A program made the translations under genes and the position numbers. 64,000 nt of DNA from Eupeodes corollae (lineage: Eukaryota > Arthropoda > Insecta > Diptera > Syrphidae): NCBI RefSeq assembly GCF_945859685.1, contig NC_079147.1, positions 149,878,645 to 149,942,644 of the forward strand, in the 5' to 3' direction. Shown piece by piece: positions 10,945-21,819 of the stretch (position 1 is the first letter of the stretch; every line of letters starts with the position of its first letter). Under the pieces are notes generated by a model. It was not told where the DNA came from and ran no database searches. It saw nothing but the letters and a program-made list of their open reading frames with translations.

Positions 10945-12450
10945 TTAGACGAAGTAAAGATTGCCATATCTGAGCTGAAATCTATTAAATCCGCTGGAGC
11001 GGATGGCTTGAATGCCGAGGTCCTTAAGCCAGCTGGAGATAAGTTGGTTAATAGCATGTACCAACTTATCTGTAAGATAGATATGGTCGGAAGAAAGCAT
11101 GCCCGATGAATGGAACCTCAGTATTTTTTGCCCGATCCTGAAAAAATTAGACCCTCTAAACTGCATCAACTATAGAGGAATAATAACATCACCTATAAAA
11201 TCTTCTCTGCCGTAATATGTGAACGTCTAAAGCCCATTGTCAACAACCTCATAGGTCCTTATCTGTGTGGTTTTAGACCAGGAAAGTCCAAAGTTGATCA
11301 AATATTCACATTACGGCAGATCCTGGAAAAACCCAAGACCACCTAATTGACATCCACCATCTTTTCATAGATTTCAAGACCGCATTTGACAGCATATACA
11401 GGGAGCTGTATAGAGACATGTCTAGTTTTGGCATCCCTGCTAGACTAGTCCGTTTGTGCAGGATGACCATGGAGAATTCACGCTGCTCCATGAAGGTTGG
11501 AAACAACTTTATAGAACCTTTCGATGTCAAAAAAGGTTTTAGACAAGGTGATGCGCTGTCATGTGATTTTTTTAACATTGTACTTGAAAGAATAGTGCAG
11601 AGCTCACACGTCAACACTAGAGGCACTATCTTTCAAAAGCCTGTCCAATAACTGGCATATGCTGATGACATTGACATAATCGGAAGAACTCAGCGTGATG
11701 TCAATGGGGCTTTTGTGAGTATTGAGGCAGAGGCGGCAAAAATGGGTTAAACTGTTAATGAGGGCAAAACAAAGTAGATGCTGTCGTCAAGAAAGGACTT
11801 ACAGCACCGACGTGTCGGTCAAAACGTCATAATCGACAGACGTAATTTTGGGGCAGTCTAAGAATTCGTCTACCTAGGCTCCGCTGTAAACACAGAAAAC
11901 AACATCAACGCTGAGATCAAACAAAGAATTTCCCTTGCTTACTGCTGTTTCTTTGGACTAGGAAAGCTATTGAGTGGTAAAGTCCTCTCCCGAGGGACCA
12001 AAGTGTTGCTATATAAGACCCTTATCATCCCCGTCCTGCTCTACGGTGCAGAAGCATGGACTATGACAAAAGCGGATGAAAGCACCTTGGGTCGGTTCGA
12101 GAGAAAAGTTTTTCGTGTGAGGTACGGTGCCGTATGCATCGAATTGGAGTAGAGGAGAAGATGGAACGACAAGATGTACGGGCTGTACAGCGACGTAGAC
12201 TTAGCCAGAAGGGTAAAAGTCCAACGACTATAAGATGGCTGGGTCACGTTAATCGCATTTAAACCAATGCTCCGGCCCGAAAAGTCTTCGAATCCACACT
12301 CAAATTGCAGCGCAGTAGAGGAAGACCGCGAATCAGGTGGCACGCACAAGTGGAAAGTAACCTCACCCAACTTGGGATTCGAAACTGGAGATACTCGCTA
12401 AGGACCGATCTAGATGGAGAAGTTTGTTGGGTGAGGCCCTAATTCACACA
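10945..12450 (+). pseudogene. RTE-1 reverse transcriptase, copy 1, broken
   Basis: Follows the RT of copy 3 block by block: EWNLSIFCPI (about 11110), INYRGI (about 11166), GPYLCGFRPGKSKVDQIFTLRQILE (about 11254-11325), LFIDFKTAFDSIYREL (about 11362-11410), SSFGIPARLVRLCRMTMENSRCSMKVG (about 11420-11500), KKGFRQGDALSCDFFNIVLERIV (about 11530-11598), YADDIDIIGRTQRDV (about 11660-11703) and LYGAEAWTMTKADE (about 12040-12080). Stops lie near 11649 and 11748 and frameshifts occur upstream. The C-terminal RWLGHV and GRPRIRW blocks persist to about 12345. Confidence 0.8.
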
Positions 12451-12488
12451 AAACTGTAGCGCCACCTTAAATAAGTAAGTAAGTATTC

Positions 12489-14989
12489 GAGCCGCAAATC
12501 AATTTCTACCAACTATGTGCCAGTTGAATTTTTAAGGTTTTTATTTTTGTAGAAAAAGCTCTTCATCTAATTTTAAACATTTTAACAGATTTTAAAAAAT
12601 ATTATTTATTATTGTATAAAGTGTCTATCGTAATAAAAGCACCCACTTAAAGAAAGACCCTTCTGCAAATTCATTTGAAGTCATTATATCAAACTATTGA
12701 CGTACGCACACTCGAAATTTCGGGAAATGTCAAAATTTTCAATTGTACAAATTAGATCGATTGCAATAACTTAACATTGGAAGTGAATAAATCTCGAAGG
12801 AATCAATTTTAGTTTCCAAAATCCCCAACTTCCAGGTTTGTATAGCGCCACTTCTTCTCTTATGGCAATTGCATGACATTCGTAACCATAAAGGCATGAG
12901 CTTAAAGGCTTATAAGTTCCTTCCAAGTTCTACTTCTCTTAAGGTTTCTTTATAGCCTTTTTTTAAATCCGACTTCAAAATCAATCTTTCGACTTTGTTT
13001 TAAAATTTTAAAAGCAGTATATAAGGGTTTTAAACCCTGTTTTCATTTGTTTTTAAATATTTCATTCCATAGGTTTTTTTCTATTCCAGCTCTAATTTTG
13101 GTGTGTTGATGTATATTTAGTGTCATTTCATTCATAAGGTTCTAGTTTTGATATTAAAAAACGATATGGTCATATAGATGTTAAAAAATAACAAAATAAA
13201 TCTTAAATTTAATGTCGTTAACCTTTTTAATCAATTTAACTTGAACCCGTCTCGACTTAGTTTAACCAAAATTGTGTGTAAAAGACCACTATCCATATAT
13301 ATTTTTTGGAACTTTATCCAAATTTTGTAACCACTAAAAATATATGATACAACAGTTTAAGTTCACTTGTCGGAACGAACAAAAATTTAATTTTATCTTC
13401 CATAGTAAATATACCTTTTCTACCATTTTGTCAATCCCAACAAACTTTTTTGAAACTAAAAATATTGCAAAGCTCCTGTTTATTTACTAATTGTATTATC
13501 TGCTATATAGTTCTTTTCTATGAACTTACTTTTTTCAGAATTCTTAATTAAATTTTAACCTTCAGGTTTCCCGTTCTTTCGGCGAAGTCTTACAGATGTA
13601 TACTCGTTTCTATGTAGGTACCTTTTCGCAGTATTGTATTTACAAAAGCTGGGGTGGGGTGTATGATACCACACCCTACGGATGAATCTAATAAAACAAA
13701 ACCTTTATATATTAAATTTTGAAAAGTTTTAAACCACAACCAATGAGAGTAATTTATACTAAAATGTTTTCCCACCCAATTATTTGCTCCCGCTAGATCT
13801 ACCTACAAATATTATGTTTATGCAATACTTCTATACAGACGCTACGGTAACATGGCTATATATGTAGATATGAACGTGCGTCGTTAACTTCATCTTTTCC
13901 TTTTTGTAGCCGAATATTTGTACTAAAAATATAAAATATAATAAAAGCAAGTCTAGGTATATGTTTTTGGTTAAAGCTCAACTCGTCTTCTTCAGTTATT
14001 TGAACCCACAGCCACAATATTGGAGTGAACTTTATTGTGGCTGGCCACCACAACGTAGCAGTTTGAATTCTCAATAGAAAAGCGGTCCTGAAAAAGGATC
14101 TAGAATACACGAAAACGGTGTACCTATCATGGTGATGGTAAATGGTGAATGGTTTTTGGTGGCAGAAGCAATGGTGGTGGTTTTGGTTTGTTTTCACTTT
14201 GCTACGATGATATTCTACTATGTGGATCCGTTGCAATGTTTTCTGGTTTTGAGGCGGTGTGTTTTGAACATTTGAACTTTTCCACCTTAATTATGATTGA
14301 CAATAGAGAGTTTCTGGAAGTAAAATTGTTTTTTTTCTTATTCTTTAAATTAATCAACCACACTGAGAAAAATATATAAATTCTCTATGAAATAATGAAG
14401 TTTAGTACAAATTTCTGGCTTCCAAATTCGCAAAGTTTGTAGTAATCGATATAGATGTACCACTACAAGGCACAATAAAAAATAACTAAGGAAATGAGGT
14501 ACAAGTCCAAACTGAAATCGATTTCATAGTAATACAGTTGGTTTTCAATCTAGATGATTCAGGAAGACTCATCCACCTCGTCTGCGGTTGCAATTCAATT
14601 CTTCAAATCATTAACTAGTTCCAACTGGGCATATTTTTCTACCATTTTCACTATTGCCAGCCGTTTTTTGAGCATATCACTACAAAATGTTCAATACTTT
14701 TGTAGTTAATTTGAGCCTTTCCAATCTTCAATAATAGTTCTTAACTTGTCAAGTGTCAACAGATGACAGCTTAAAAATTTAAATTTTTTTTAAAAGGCGT
14801 GTTATTGGAAATGATACCGTTTTTATAAAACCTTTTAAATGGAATATTAAATAAATCAATCTGTATCAATTTTTTGAAAACTTTTCTAAATTAAAATACT
14901 TTATTCCAATAGAATAAGTTGAACAAAGGAATCAACCTCGGAATGAGATATATAGCTTTCTTAACATTGTGTAAAAGGTTTCATAAAAT
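12489..14989. other. AT-rich DNA, no gene seen
   Basis: About 2.5 kb. It holds one AT3 scrap (listed separately) and otherwise no recognised feature. The G-rich TGGTGGTGG-like stretch near 14130-14190 and the open stretches around it look like composition and not a gene. Confidence 0.5.
12701..12790 (+). repeat. AT3 repeat, 3'-end fragment
   Basis: Diverged match to the AT3 terminus, containing GAAATGTCAAAATTTTCAAT and the downstream TGCAATAACTTA block. Only the last ~90 bases of the family are present. Confidence 0.65.
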
Positions 14990-15283
14990 CTCGTGTCCCC
15001 GTTTTCGTGATCATCTTCGTTTCTGGCGTGGCAAAATCGCATCGTCACTTCCTCGCGGTGCCCGCTGGATACCCAACCAACGACGAACGTTGGATCCATT
15101 GGATCCATGAGCTGAGTCACCTGAGTTATCTTTTCAGGAACTAAGAGGAAAAGAACAGAAATACCGCTCTGAATGCACCAGCTCACGATTAAATCCAAGA
15201 GCGTCTGACACATATTGTGCGGCACACTGGTCAGCGTCTGTACCCTGTGGGGCGGCTGAATATAAACTATGGATAGAAGTAAC

Positions 15284-16848
15284 TGATCTTTTTCTAGTAC
15301 GAACACTAAGTTAACAAAATTATGGAACAAAACGACTAGATTAAATACCCCAGGTGGCACTCCAGTGAAACTGGTAAATCCACTTACGAGGTCTGTCCTA
15401 TATATTCTGGATAGGACCACAAGAACTCCCCCAAAAAAATTTACTTCAGGGGTTACATCATCGACAACCTCAAACAATACTATAGATGTTAAAAACATCA
15501 GCGAAAAAGGAACCAAGATCAATAAAGAGATCGACATCACAGATCAACAGAGTTCCAACAAAGTCAAAGAGAAAGACCAATCAAAATCAAAGAACTACTT
15601 TGAAGAATGATAAATTCAAATAGCGGCAAGAAAACAACTTGAAGTTCTAGTTCAAAGTCTTCTGTTGCAAGTGAAAAAGCTCGAAGAGAAAGTTTCCTTG
15701 CTTGACAAGAAAGATTCAGAGTCCACGATTGAAACTGTTTGAAACTGAGAAAAAGAAAAATAAGCATACCACAAAGAAACGTAAACGTAGTCACGAGACT
15801 CGTTCAAGAAATCAGAAAAGCTCTAAAACCGAAAATAACAAAAAATTGATTACAGGAACTAAAGTGGTAGCTGTTGCTAAATCAATATCTCACGCTAAGG
15901 GCAGCAAAAAAATTACAACACCACCATTTATGATCTCCGGATTTGCAATTTTTGGAGATCTTAAGAAAATAATAGAAAAATGTACTAAATAGCTTGCAAA
16001 TACACATGGTACAACAAAGACAACTGGAAGGTCACAGTCGGAGAAGCTGACGAGTATAGATCTGTCACTGAAGAACTGAGCAAACACCAAATACGATGGC
16101 ACTCATATGAGAACGAAGCTACAAGGGCAATAAAAGTAGTAGCCAGAGGTCTTCATTCCTCGTGCTCTCCCGAGGAAGTAGTAGAAGATCTTCTACAAAA
16201 AGCCTTCCAAGCCCTTGATGCAGTCAATCTATTTTAGAATGAGACAATTAAAAACTCCTCCGGAAAATCGATGACAAGTAAGAGGTTACTGCCTTTGTTC
16301 ATGCATACTTTTGACTGCACACAAAGTCTCGAGGAGATTTATAAAGTAAGATCAATCTTGGGCATAGCTGTTAAAATTGAACCACTCCGAAATCCTAAAG
16401 TTGTTCCGCAGTGCAAACGTTGCCAACCTTTTGGTCATACCCAAAAATACTGTAACCGAGAGTTTGCTTGTGTAAAGTGCGAAGGAAAACATGCAACTAA
16501 AAATTGTCCTATGAGCAAAGATCATAAAGCAAAATGTGTGAACTACAACTGCCCAGTTGCAAAAAAATTCCAAGAGTTCAGAAGCAAAAATACATCTGCT
16601 AGAAACAACCCAGAAACACAGTAAATGCTGATTTAACTGCTAAAAACAATACTCAGAAGCAACCACCTAAAAAGGCTGTTCAAAGTAAAAGCGATGAAAA
16701 GAAAGCCTATTCTCAGATTGTTAAAAATGTGCGGAAGAATGAAGAGACTTCCATAAAAGAAATGCTACAACTTATTCTTAAAAGAATTGATAATCAGGAT
16801 TTGAATATCAAACTGCTAAGCGAAAAAGTCGCTCTTAAAAAACAATGA
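15284..16848 (+). pseudogene. Jockey-1 ORF1 (gag-like, zinc-knuckle protein), broken
   Basis: In Jockey elements this protein binds element RNA and forms particles. The frame opens after a stop at 15281-15283 with no in-frame ATG (15365 is a GTG). The N-terminal part is Lys/Ser/Thr-rich and low in complexity. The segment ITTPPFMISGFAIFGDLKKII (about 15911-15974), then KVTVGEADEYRSVTEELSK (about 16027-16085) and IKVVARGLHSS (about 16132-16165) match the PRE-type domain. Next are three Cys/His groups: CKRCQPFGHTQKYC (about 16413-16455), CVKCEGKHATKNC (about 16470-16507) and a last CVNYNC group (about 16537). Breaks include a stop at 15608, another at 15990, a stop near 16236, and a frame change near 16620 after which the C-terminal ~75 codons continue to 16848. 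Confidence 0.8.
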
Positions 16849-17640
16849 TGGACAGAACACTTAAAATCGCTACATGGAATGCAAAAGGTCCTATACAACA
16901 TTCATCCGAATTAAAAATGTTTTTAGATCAACATATCGATATTTGCCTAGTGTCCGAAACTCTTTCTCCAATGGCCAAAGTCTAGATAATTTAATAGAAA
17001 ACAATTCATGTTACCACGTCCCACATCCAGCTGACAAGGCCAGAGGTGGATCGGCGATTCTTATAAAAGAAAGCTTAAAACATTTTGAAGTAACCAAGAA
17101 AATATGGAAGAAATAACTATTAGTATTAGTATGAAAAAGAAAGAGTTTAAGGTAGCAGCTATATACTGCCCACCAAGGCGCTCCCCGACGGAAGATGACT
17201 ACACAGATCTATTTAATCTTCTTGGGCATAACTTTCTTGTTGGTGGAGACTTCTATGCAAAACACACCCATTGGGGTTCAAGACTTATATCAACAAAAGG
17301 CAAACAACTTTTCCAGCAGGCCGTAAAAACAATGGTGAATTCTATTCCTCCACGTCGCCAATTTACTGGCCTTCCGATAGTAACAAAATACCAGACCTTA
17401 TTGACTTTTTCGTAGCTAAAGGAATCAAAGGAAATCACATTAGTGTCGAAGGTGATTATGACCTGTCATCAGATCATACTCCAGTGATTCTATCACTAAG
17501 TGAATCGAAAGTACTAAAAGAAAGTAATCCAAAGCTTGTAAATAAGAAAATAAATTGGAATGATTTTAGAGAAAGGCTTTTAAGTTTTATAAATTTAAGA
17601 TCTCCCATGGATGCATTCGAGTAAATTGATTATGAAATGG
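16845..17640 (+). pseudogene. Jockey-1 ORF2 endonuclease domain, broken
   Basis: The ATG at 16845-16847 opens MMDRTLKIATWNAKG, the standard start of Jockey endonucleases. DICLVSET follows (about 16929-16952), then ARGGSAILIK (about 17041-17070), FKVAAIYCPPR (about 17148-17180), LVGGDFYAKHTHWGSR (about 17236-17285; the family has GDFNAKH, here Asn is Tyr) and DLSSDHTPVILSLS (about 17462-17503), which carries the SDH motif. Frameshifts near 16980, 17100 and 17320 break the chain. The domain would nick genomic DNA to prime reverse transcription. Confidence 0.8.
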
Positions 17641-17721
17641 AACAATTTATTGCCGATGTGCAACAGGCTGCTGAAGAAAGTACTTCAACATTTTCTAATA
17701 GAAGACAAAATGAAATAAAAA

Positions 17722-19080
17722 TTGATAATAGAGAAAAGAAGAGCTCGAAGAAAATGGCAAAATACTAGATTTCCAGATAATAAAACAACGTTTAACCGTA
17801 TAAGCAACAAACTTAAAAAAAAACTTTACAAATTCAAAAATGATTCACTCAGTACATTCCTAAGGAATTTAACGACTGATGCTTCAACCGATTTTTCGCT
17901 ATGGAAAGCAGCTAAGCGCCTGGAAAGACCGCAGTTACAAAACTCGCCCTTGAAATCTCAAGATGTGAAATGGATCGGTAACACGAAAAAAAATCTAACC
18001 TTTTCGCTGAACATCTTGCGAATGTTTTTAAGCCATACTCATCAAACGCGGCTGAAAATAACTTACAGTTTGTTGATAACATAGATGAAAGTGAAATACC
18101 AATTGTGTAAGACTTAAAGAAATAAAAAGTATGTTTTTACATCATTTACCAAATAAAAATCACCAAGTTACGATCTAATTACTGATCAGGTTATAAAAGC
18201 ATTCATAAATTTCCAATATATAATAAATGCATGCCTTAAGCACCGGTATGTCCCGCACCATTGGAAAATTGCTGAAGTAATTGTCATACCAAAGCAAGGT
18301 AAACCACCTACAGAAGTGACGGCTTACAGACCAATATCGCTTATACCAATTATGGCAAAAGTTTTTGAAAAAACTGCTTCTGAAGAGACTTAGCAAAATC
18401 ATAGAAGAAAGAAGGTTAATCCTCCTAAGCCATCAGTTTGGCCTTAGAAATAAACATTCCACGAAAGATCAAGTTCATAGAATATCGGATGTAATAGAAA
18501 AAGCATTAGAAGAAAAACAAGTATGTTCAGATATTTTCTTAGATGTTGCTCAAGCTTTTGACAAGGTTTGGCATGAGGGACTTGAGTACAACCTGCAAGG
18601 GGATCTTCCCAGGCAGTACTTTGAAATATTAAAATCGTTCATCTCAGACCGATTGTTTAGAGTAAGGTACGATCAAGAATACTCGGAATTGAAGAAAAAA
18701 GAAGCCGATGTACCACAAGGAAGTGTCCTAGGTCCTACCCTGTATTTACTATACACAAGGGATATTCCAGTTGGTAATCACACGATAATGGCTACTTTTG
18801 CAGATGATACCGCAATTTTGGTACCCGACAAATGTTTCTCTAAGGCAGGAGTGAAACTACAAAATGCTGTCGACACAGTGAGACCTTGGACCGATAAATG
18901 TCGTATAAAACTCAATGAAACAAAATCTTCACATATAAACTTTACAAATAAATTAATAATCAAGCTGTTTTTTACGCCAATAATGCCAAATACCTTGGAA
19001 TGACTCTAGATGCAAAGCTAAAGTGGAAAGAGCACATCAAAAAGAAAAGAGAGGAACTAAACTTGAAATATATAAAAATG
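17722..19080 (+). pseudogene. Jockey-1 reverse transcriptase, upstream part
   Basis: After a basic spacer (17722-18084) the RT begins: YDLITDQVIKAF (about 18172-18207), VIPKQGKPPTEVTAYRPISLIPIMAKVFEK (about 18285-18370), then the long open stretch 18365-19003 with HQFGLRNKHSTKDQVHRI, DIFLDVAQAFDKVWHEGL, VPQGSVLGPTLYLLYTRDIP, FADDTAIL (FADD at 18797-18808) and KLNETKSSHINF. The thumb begins at 19000 (LDAKLKWKEHI) and stops where the AT3 element enters at 19131. Frameshifts lie near 18100-18365 and at 19000. Confidence 0.85.
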
Positions 19081-19130
19081 TACTGGTTGCTTGGTATAAC
19101 AATTCTGATTTACCAATCCAAAACAAAAAA

Positions 19131-20556
19131 AGAGGCTGGGATGCGACCCACACTGATAACTTCCCATCCCGTCTGTCGATTTGTCTTGCTTAAAAGTTTG
19201 TCTATATGCCCTGGTATTAATTTTTACCAAATTTGCGTACTATTTCTTGTAGATTTTATTTTTTATGAAAAAACCGACTGTTGGATTTTTATATAAAAAT
19301 TACTGAATATCGAAAACAATATTTTCTGTGAAATAAAATAAGTTTCAAGCCAATATTTTTAAGTTTTGAAAAGCTATTTGAGTCGAAAGTAAATTTTTAC
19401 GAAGTTTTAGTATTGTTTTTATTTTAGAGTTTTATTTTTTGTAAAAAAAACTGTCAATTCGATTTTTTAAAAATTTTACCAACAATATTTCTTATGAGAT
19501 AAAATTACTCTAAAGCCAATACTTAAAATTTTTAAAGAGATATTTGAGTCGAAAATCAATTTTTACCAACTTTTATAAACTTTTTGTTTAGGTTTTTATT
19601 TTTTGTAAAAAAAACTGTCAATTCGATTTTTCTCAAACTTTAATTGTATGTTGACAACAAGATTTTTTGAAAGATAAAAGTAAATAAAAGCCAATATCTC
19701 AAAGTTTTGAAAAGATATTCAAATCGAAAATCAATTTTGTACCAACTTTTATAATTTTTTTTTTAGGTTTTTATTTTTTGTAAAAAAAACTGTCCAATCG
19801 ATTTTTCTCAAAATTTTTCAGAATGTTGAAAACAATATTTCTTATAAGATAAAACAAAATTGAAGCCTTAATTTCAAGTTTTTGAAAAGATATTTGAATC
19901 GATATTCAATTTTTACGAACTTTGAGTAATGTTTTTTTTTTAGATTTTTATTTTTTATAAAAAAAACTGTCAATTAGATTTTTCTCAAAATTTTATCAGA
20001 TGTCAAAAACACTATTCTTCGTTGCACAAAACTATTTTAGAGATGAAATCATATTTCAGTCCTAAAATTTTGGAGATGACAAATTTTTTTTTTCAGTTTT
20101 ATTGATTTAAAAAAAAAGCCGTTATATTTAATTTTTTTCAAAAAATATTCCTGTTTGGTATCACGTTACAATCTATTATATAAAATTTAATTCAAGTCTC
20201 TAGCGTTTTTGGTTCGTAAGATATTTAGGGTTAACCAAAATCTTCACCTTTTTTTCAAACTGCTATAGTAAAAAAACCACCCACGCAATTTTCTTGAGAG
20301 CCCTTTCTGCATCTTTCTGCCTTATTATCTGTATAACAAAATTGATTTGAAATCGATATCTCTTCTGTTTCTTGAGCTATGGACGACGAAAAAAACGTCG
20401 CGAACGTACGGACGTACAAACGTACGTACACACGCACGCACAGACATCTTTCTAAAAATCTTTTATTTCGACTCTAGGGACCTTGAAACGTCGAGAAATG
20501 TCAAAATTTTCAATTTGACAAATCGGACCCATTACAATAACTTCCTATGGGAAGTT
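19131..20556 (+). repeat. AT3 element, full-size copy 1, inserted in Jockey-1
   Basis: An AT-rich, non-coding element of about 1.43 kb. Its 5' part begins GAGGCTGGGATGCGACCCAC, as does copy 2 at 27.1 kb. The interior repeats a unit of about 160-175 bp, marked by GTAAAAAAAACTGTC at about 19441, 19604, 19780 and 19955 (the last slightly altered). The 3' third is single copy, with ACCCACGCAATTTTCTTGAG near 20277, CGTACGTACACACGCACGCA near 20421, and a terminus at ACTTCCTATGGGAAGTTA. TAACTTCCCAT occurs near the 5' end (about 19157) and, inverted, at the 3' end. No protein is encoded. It cuts Jockey-1 between the IQNK and LYNK codons. No clear target duplication is seen. Confidence 0.75.
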
Positions 20557-20559
20557 AAT

Positions 20560-20860
20560 AATGCTGTATAATAAAGTACTTAAGCCTGTTTGGACCTATG
20601 GAATCCAATTATGGGGCTGTACAAAGAAAAAAAAAATACCGAAATCATCCAAAAATTCCAAAACAAAGTCCTTCGTGGAATAGTTAATCCACCTTGGTAC
20701 ATAAGAAATACCGATCTACATCGTGACTTACAAATAGAAATGGTTACAGAAGTTGTTAAAAAATACGCTGTATCGCACAACCAAAGACTGCAAGGTCATA
20801 CTTATTCTGAAATGAAGTACGTCTTGAATAAGAAACTATGTTCGGAGTTAAACGTTTAAA
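20560..20860 (+). pseudogene. Jockey-1 ORF2 C-terminus, downstream of AT3
   Basis: Continues the Jockey RT thumb after the insertion: LYNKVLKPVWTYGIQLWGCTKK (about 20565-20630), IIQKFQNKVLRGIVNPPWYIRNTDLHRDLQIE (about 20641-20738) and YSEMKYVLNKKL (about 20801-20838). This is the usual C-terminus of Jockey ORF2. The expected residues at the junction are missing by only one or two codons, so the insertion removed little. Shifted coding-like sequence (LNFPQNDCTKLKKK) runs on to about 20910. Confidence 0.8.
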
Positions 20861-21011
20861 CTTCCCCCAAAATGATTGCACAAAGTTAAAAAAGAAAATT
20901 CGGAAGTCGATCCTTCAAGATTGGCCCTGATGAAGAGGTGGTTTTAGTGGTTAAGAGTCCCAAACTACTTAGTGTCAAATACTGCCAAGTGTCTTTTGAA
21001 GATTTCCTTCT

Positions 21012-21114
21012 GTAAATATTTCGGCTCTAGGTACCTTGAAACATCGAGAAATGTTAAATTTTGAATTAGACAAATCGGACTGATTACTTTAACTTCCTAA
21101 CGAAAGGTTACAAT
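21012..21114 (+). repeat. AT3 repeat, 3'-end fragment
   Basis: Diverged copy of the AT3 terminus, including GGTACCTTGAAACATCGAGA and the ACAAATCGGACTGATTAC block. It lies between the end of Jockey-1 and the RpL6 pseudogene. Confidence 0.7.
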
Positions 21115-21140
21115 CGGTACTTACTCCGATTCATAAGCGC

Positions 21141-21815
21141 TTAGAACGTCATACGATGAGAGTATTGGGCGGAACACAGGTAGAACGTATTTTGCAAATA
21201 CTTCTTAAAGAATTTGAATTTTCAGTCCAAGCTTATCGACGGATCTTATCTGGTCTTTCTTGCGTTCTTCAGTTGGGACATACTTCCTAGGACCAAAGAT
21301 ATCTCCTTGACCGAACTTCCTTCTCCTTCAAAACAAATATTACGTCTTAAGTATATGTCATTTAAGTGATAAGCTGCAGCGAATTTACCCAAATTAATGC
21401 GAGTTTGGCATCCAAAAACATAACGCTGTGAAACGCGAAGCAATGGGCATGAGTTAATACCGAATAGACCAGTAACCAAGAGAAGTCCAGAAGCCAAAAC
21501 CTTGAGGAAAACAACCTAATTGGTCAACACACTTTTTAGCTCCATGTTCTTGAGAGTATTGGGGACATGTTTACTGAAGACACCACGATCAGGGTTGTTC
21601 CTGGCTAAATTCTGAATTGGCCTTTAGTTTCTTTAAGTAAATAACACAGTCATCTCCGTTCTTGGGACCTCCAATCTTCTTAACTTTCTTTATTGGATTT
21701 TTTTTTTAAACTGGTCATTATGTTGACTTGAGGCATTCGTACATCTTGCTTATGGAGTAACCCATAATTGTACCTCCAAGGTAGGCATTTAAGGGGTGTT
21801 TTTAAATTTTTTCTA
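21141..21815 (-). pseudogene. RpL6: Processed pseudogene of ribosomal protein L6
   Basis: RpL6 is a structural protein of the large ribosomal subunit. On the minus strand this region reads through most of the protein in order without introns: HPLNAYL (about 21790), KKVKKIGGPKNGDDCVIYLKK (about 21655), then the best block, LASGLLLVTGLFGINSCPLLRVSQRYVFG (21410-21497), LNDIYLRR (about 21350), then PTEERKKDQ (about 21265), FAKY (about 21195) and a final YSHRMTF followed by stop TAA at 21141-21143. Fly RpL6 as I remember it has ASGLLLVTGPFALNSCPLRRVSQRYVIG and ends YPHRMRF. Several frameshifts and stops, for example near 21500 and 21715, make it dead. Lack of introns across the whole length indicates origin from mRNA through LINE activity. 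No poly(A) or target duplication remains visible. Confidence 0.88.
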
Positions 21816-21819
21816 CAAG

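Larger units (their letters stand above)
9288..12488 (+). mobile_element. RTE-1 copy 1 (RTE-like LINE, longest copy)
   Basis: This is the longest of the five copies. It has a 5' untranslated region (about 9288-9780), an endonuclease region starting at about 9787 (CTWNVRSLNRPRAAEKL), the RT (about 10945-11660), a C-terminal region and a tail of TAAG/AAGT repeats (12468-12485). One polypeptide with endonuclease and RT, no RNase H and a simple-repeat tail fits the RTE group; that clade call is from memory of motifs and moderate. Many stops and frameshifts kill it. The 5' part carries the GAATTCCCGAGATGG block found also at about 29462, which fixes family membership. Confidence 0.8.
14990..20990 (+). 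mobile_element. Jockey-1 (Jockey-clade LINE with ORF1 and ORF2), split by AT3
   Basis: A near full-length but mutated Jockey-type element. ORF1 (about 15284-16848) encodes a nucleic-acid-binding protein with zinc knuckles. ORF2 (from 16845) encodes endonuclease and RT. The ORF1 stop TGA and the ORF2 start ATG overlap as ATGA. A 1.4-kb AT3 element sits inside the RT C-terminal region at 19131-20556, and coding resumes on the other side (20566-20860). The 3' end is not sharply defined; coding-like sequence fades near 20930 and I place the end at about 20990. The 5' boundary is a guess. Confidence 0.75.

Noticed and set aside
13856..14236. Minus-strand open frame of 126 codons in AT-rich DNA
   Set aside because: Histidine-rich low-complexity sequence arising from TGGTGG-like repeats; no homologue or motif recognised.
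14932..15540. Long minus-strand open frame (202 codons)
   Set aside because: It lies antisense to the Jockey-1 5' region and ORF1 start, shows no motif, and its composition mirrors the sense frame.
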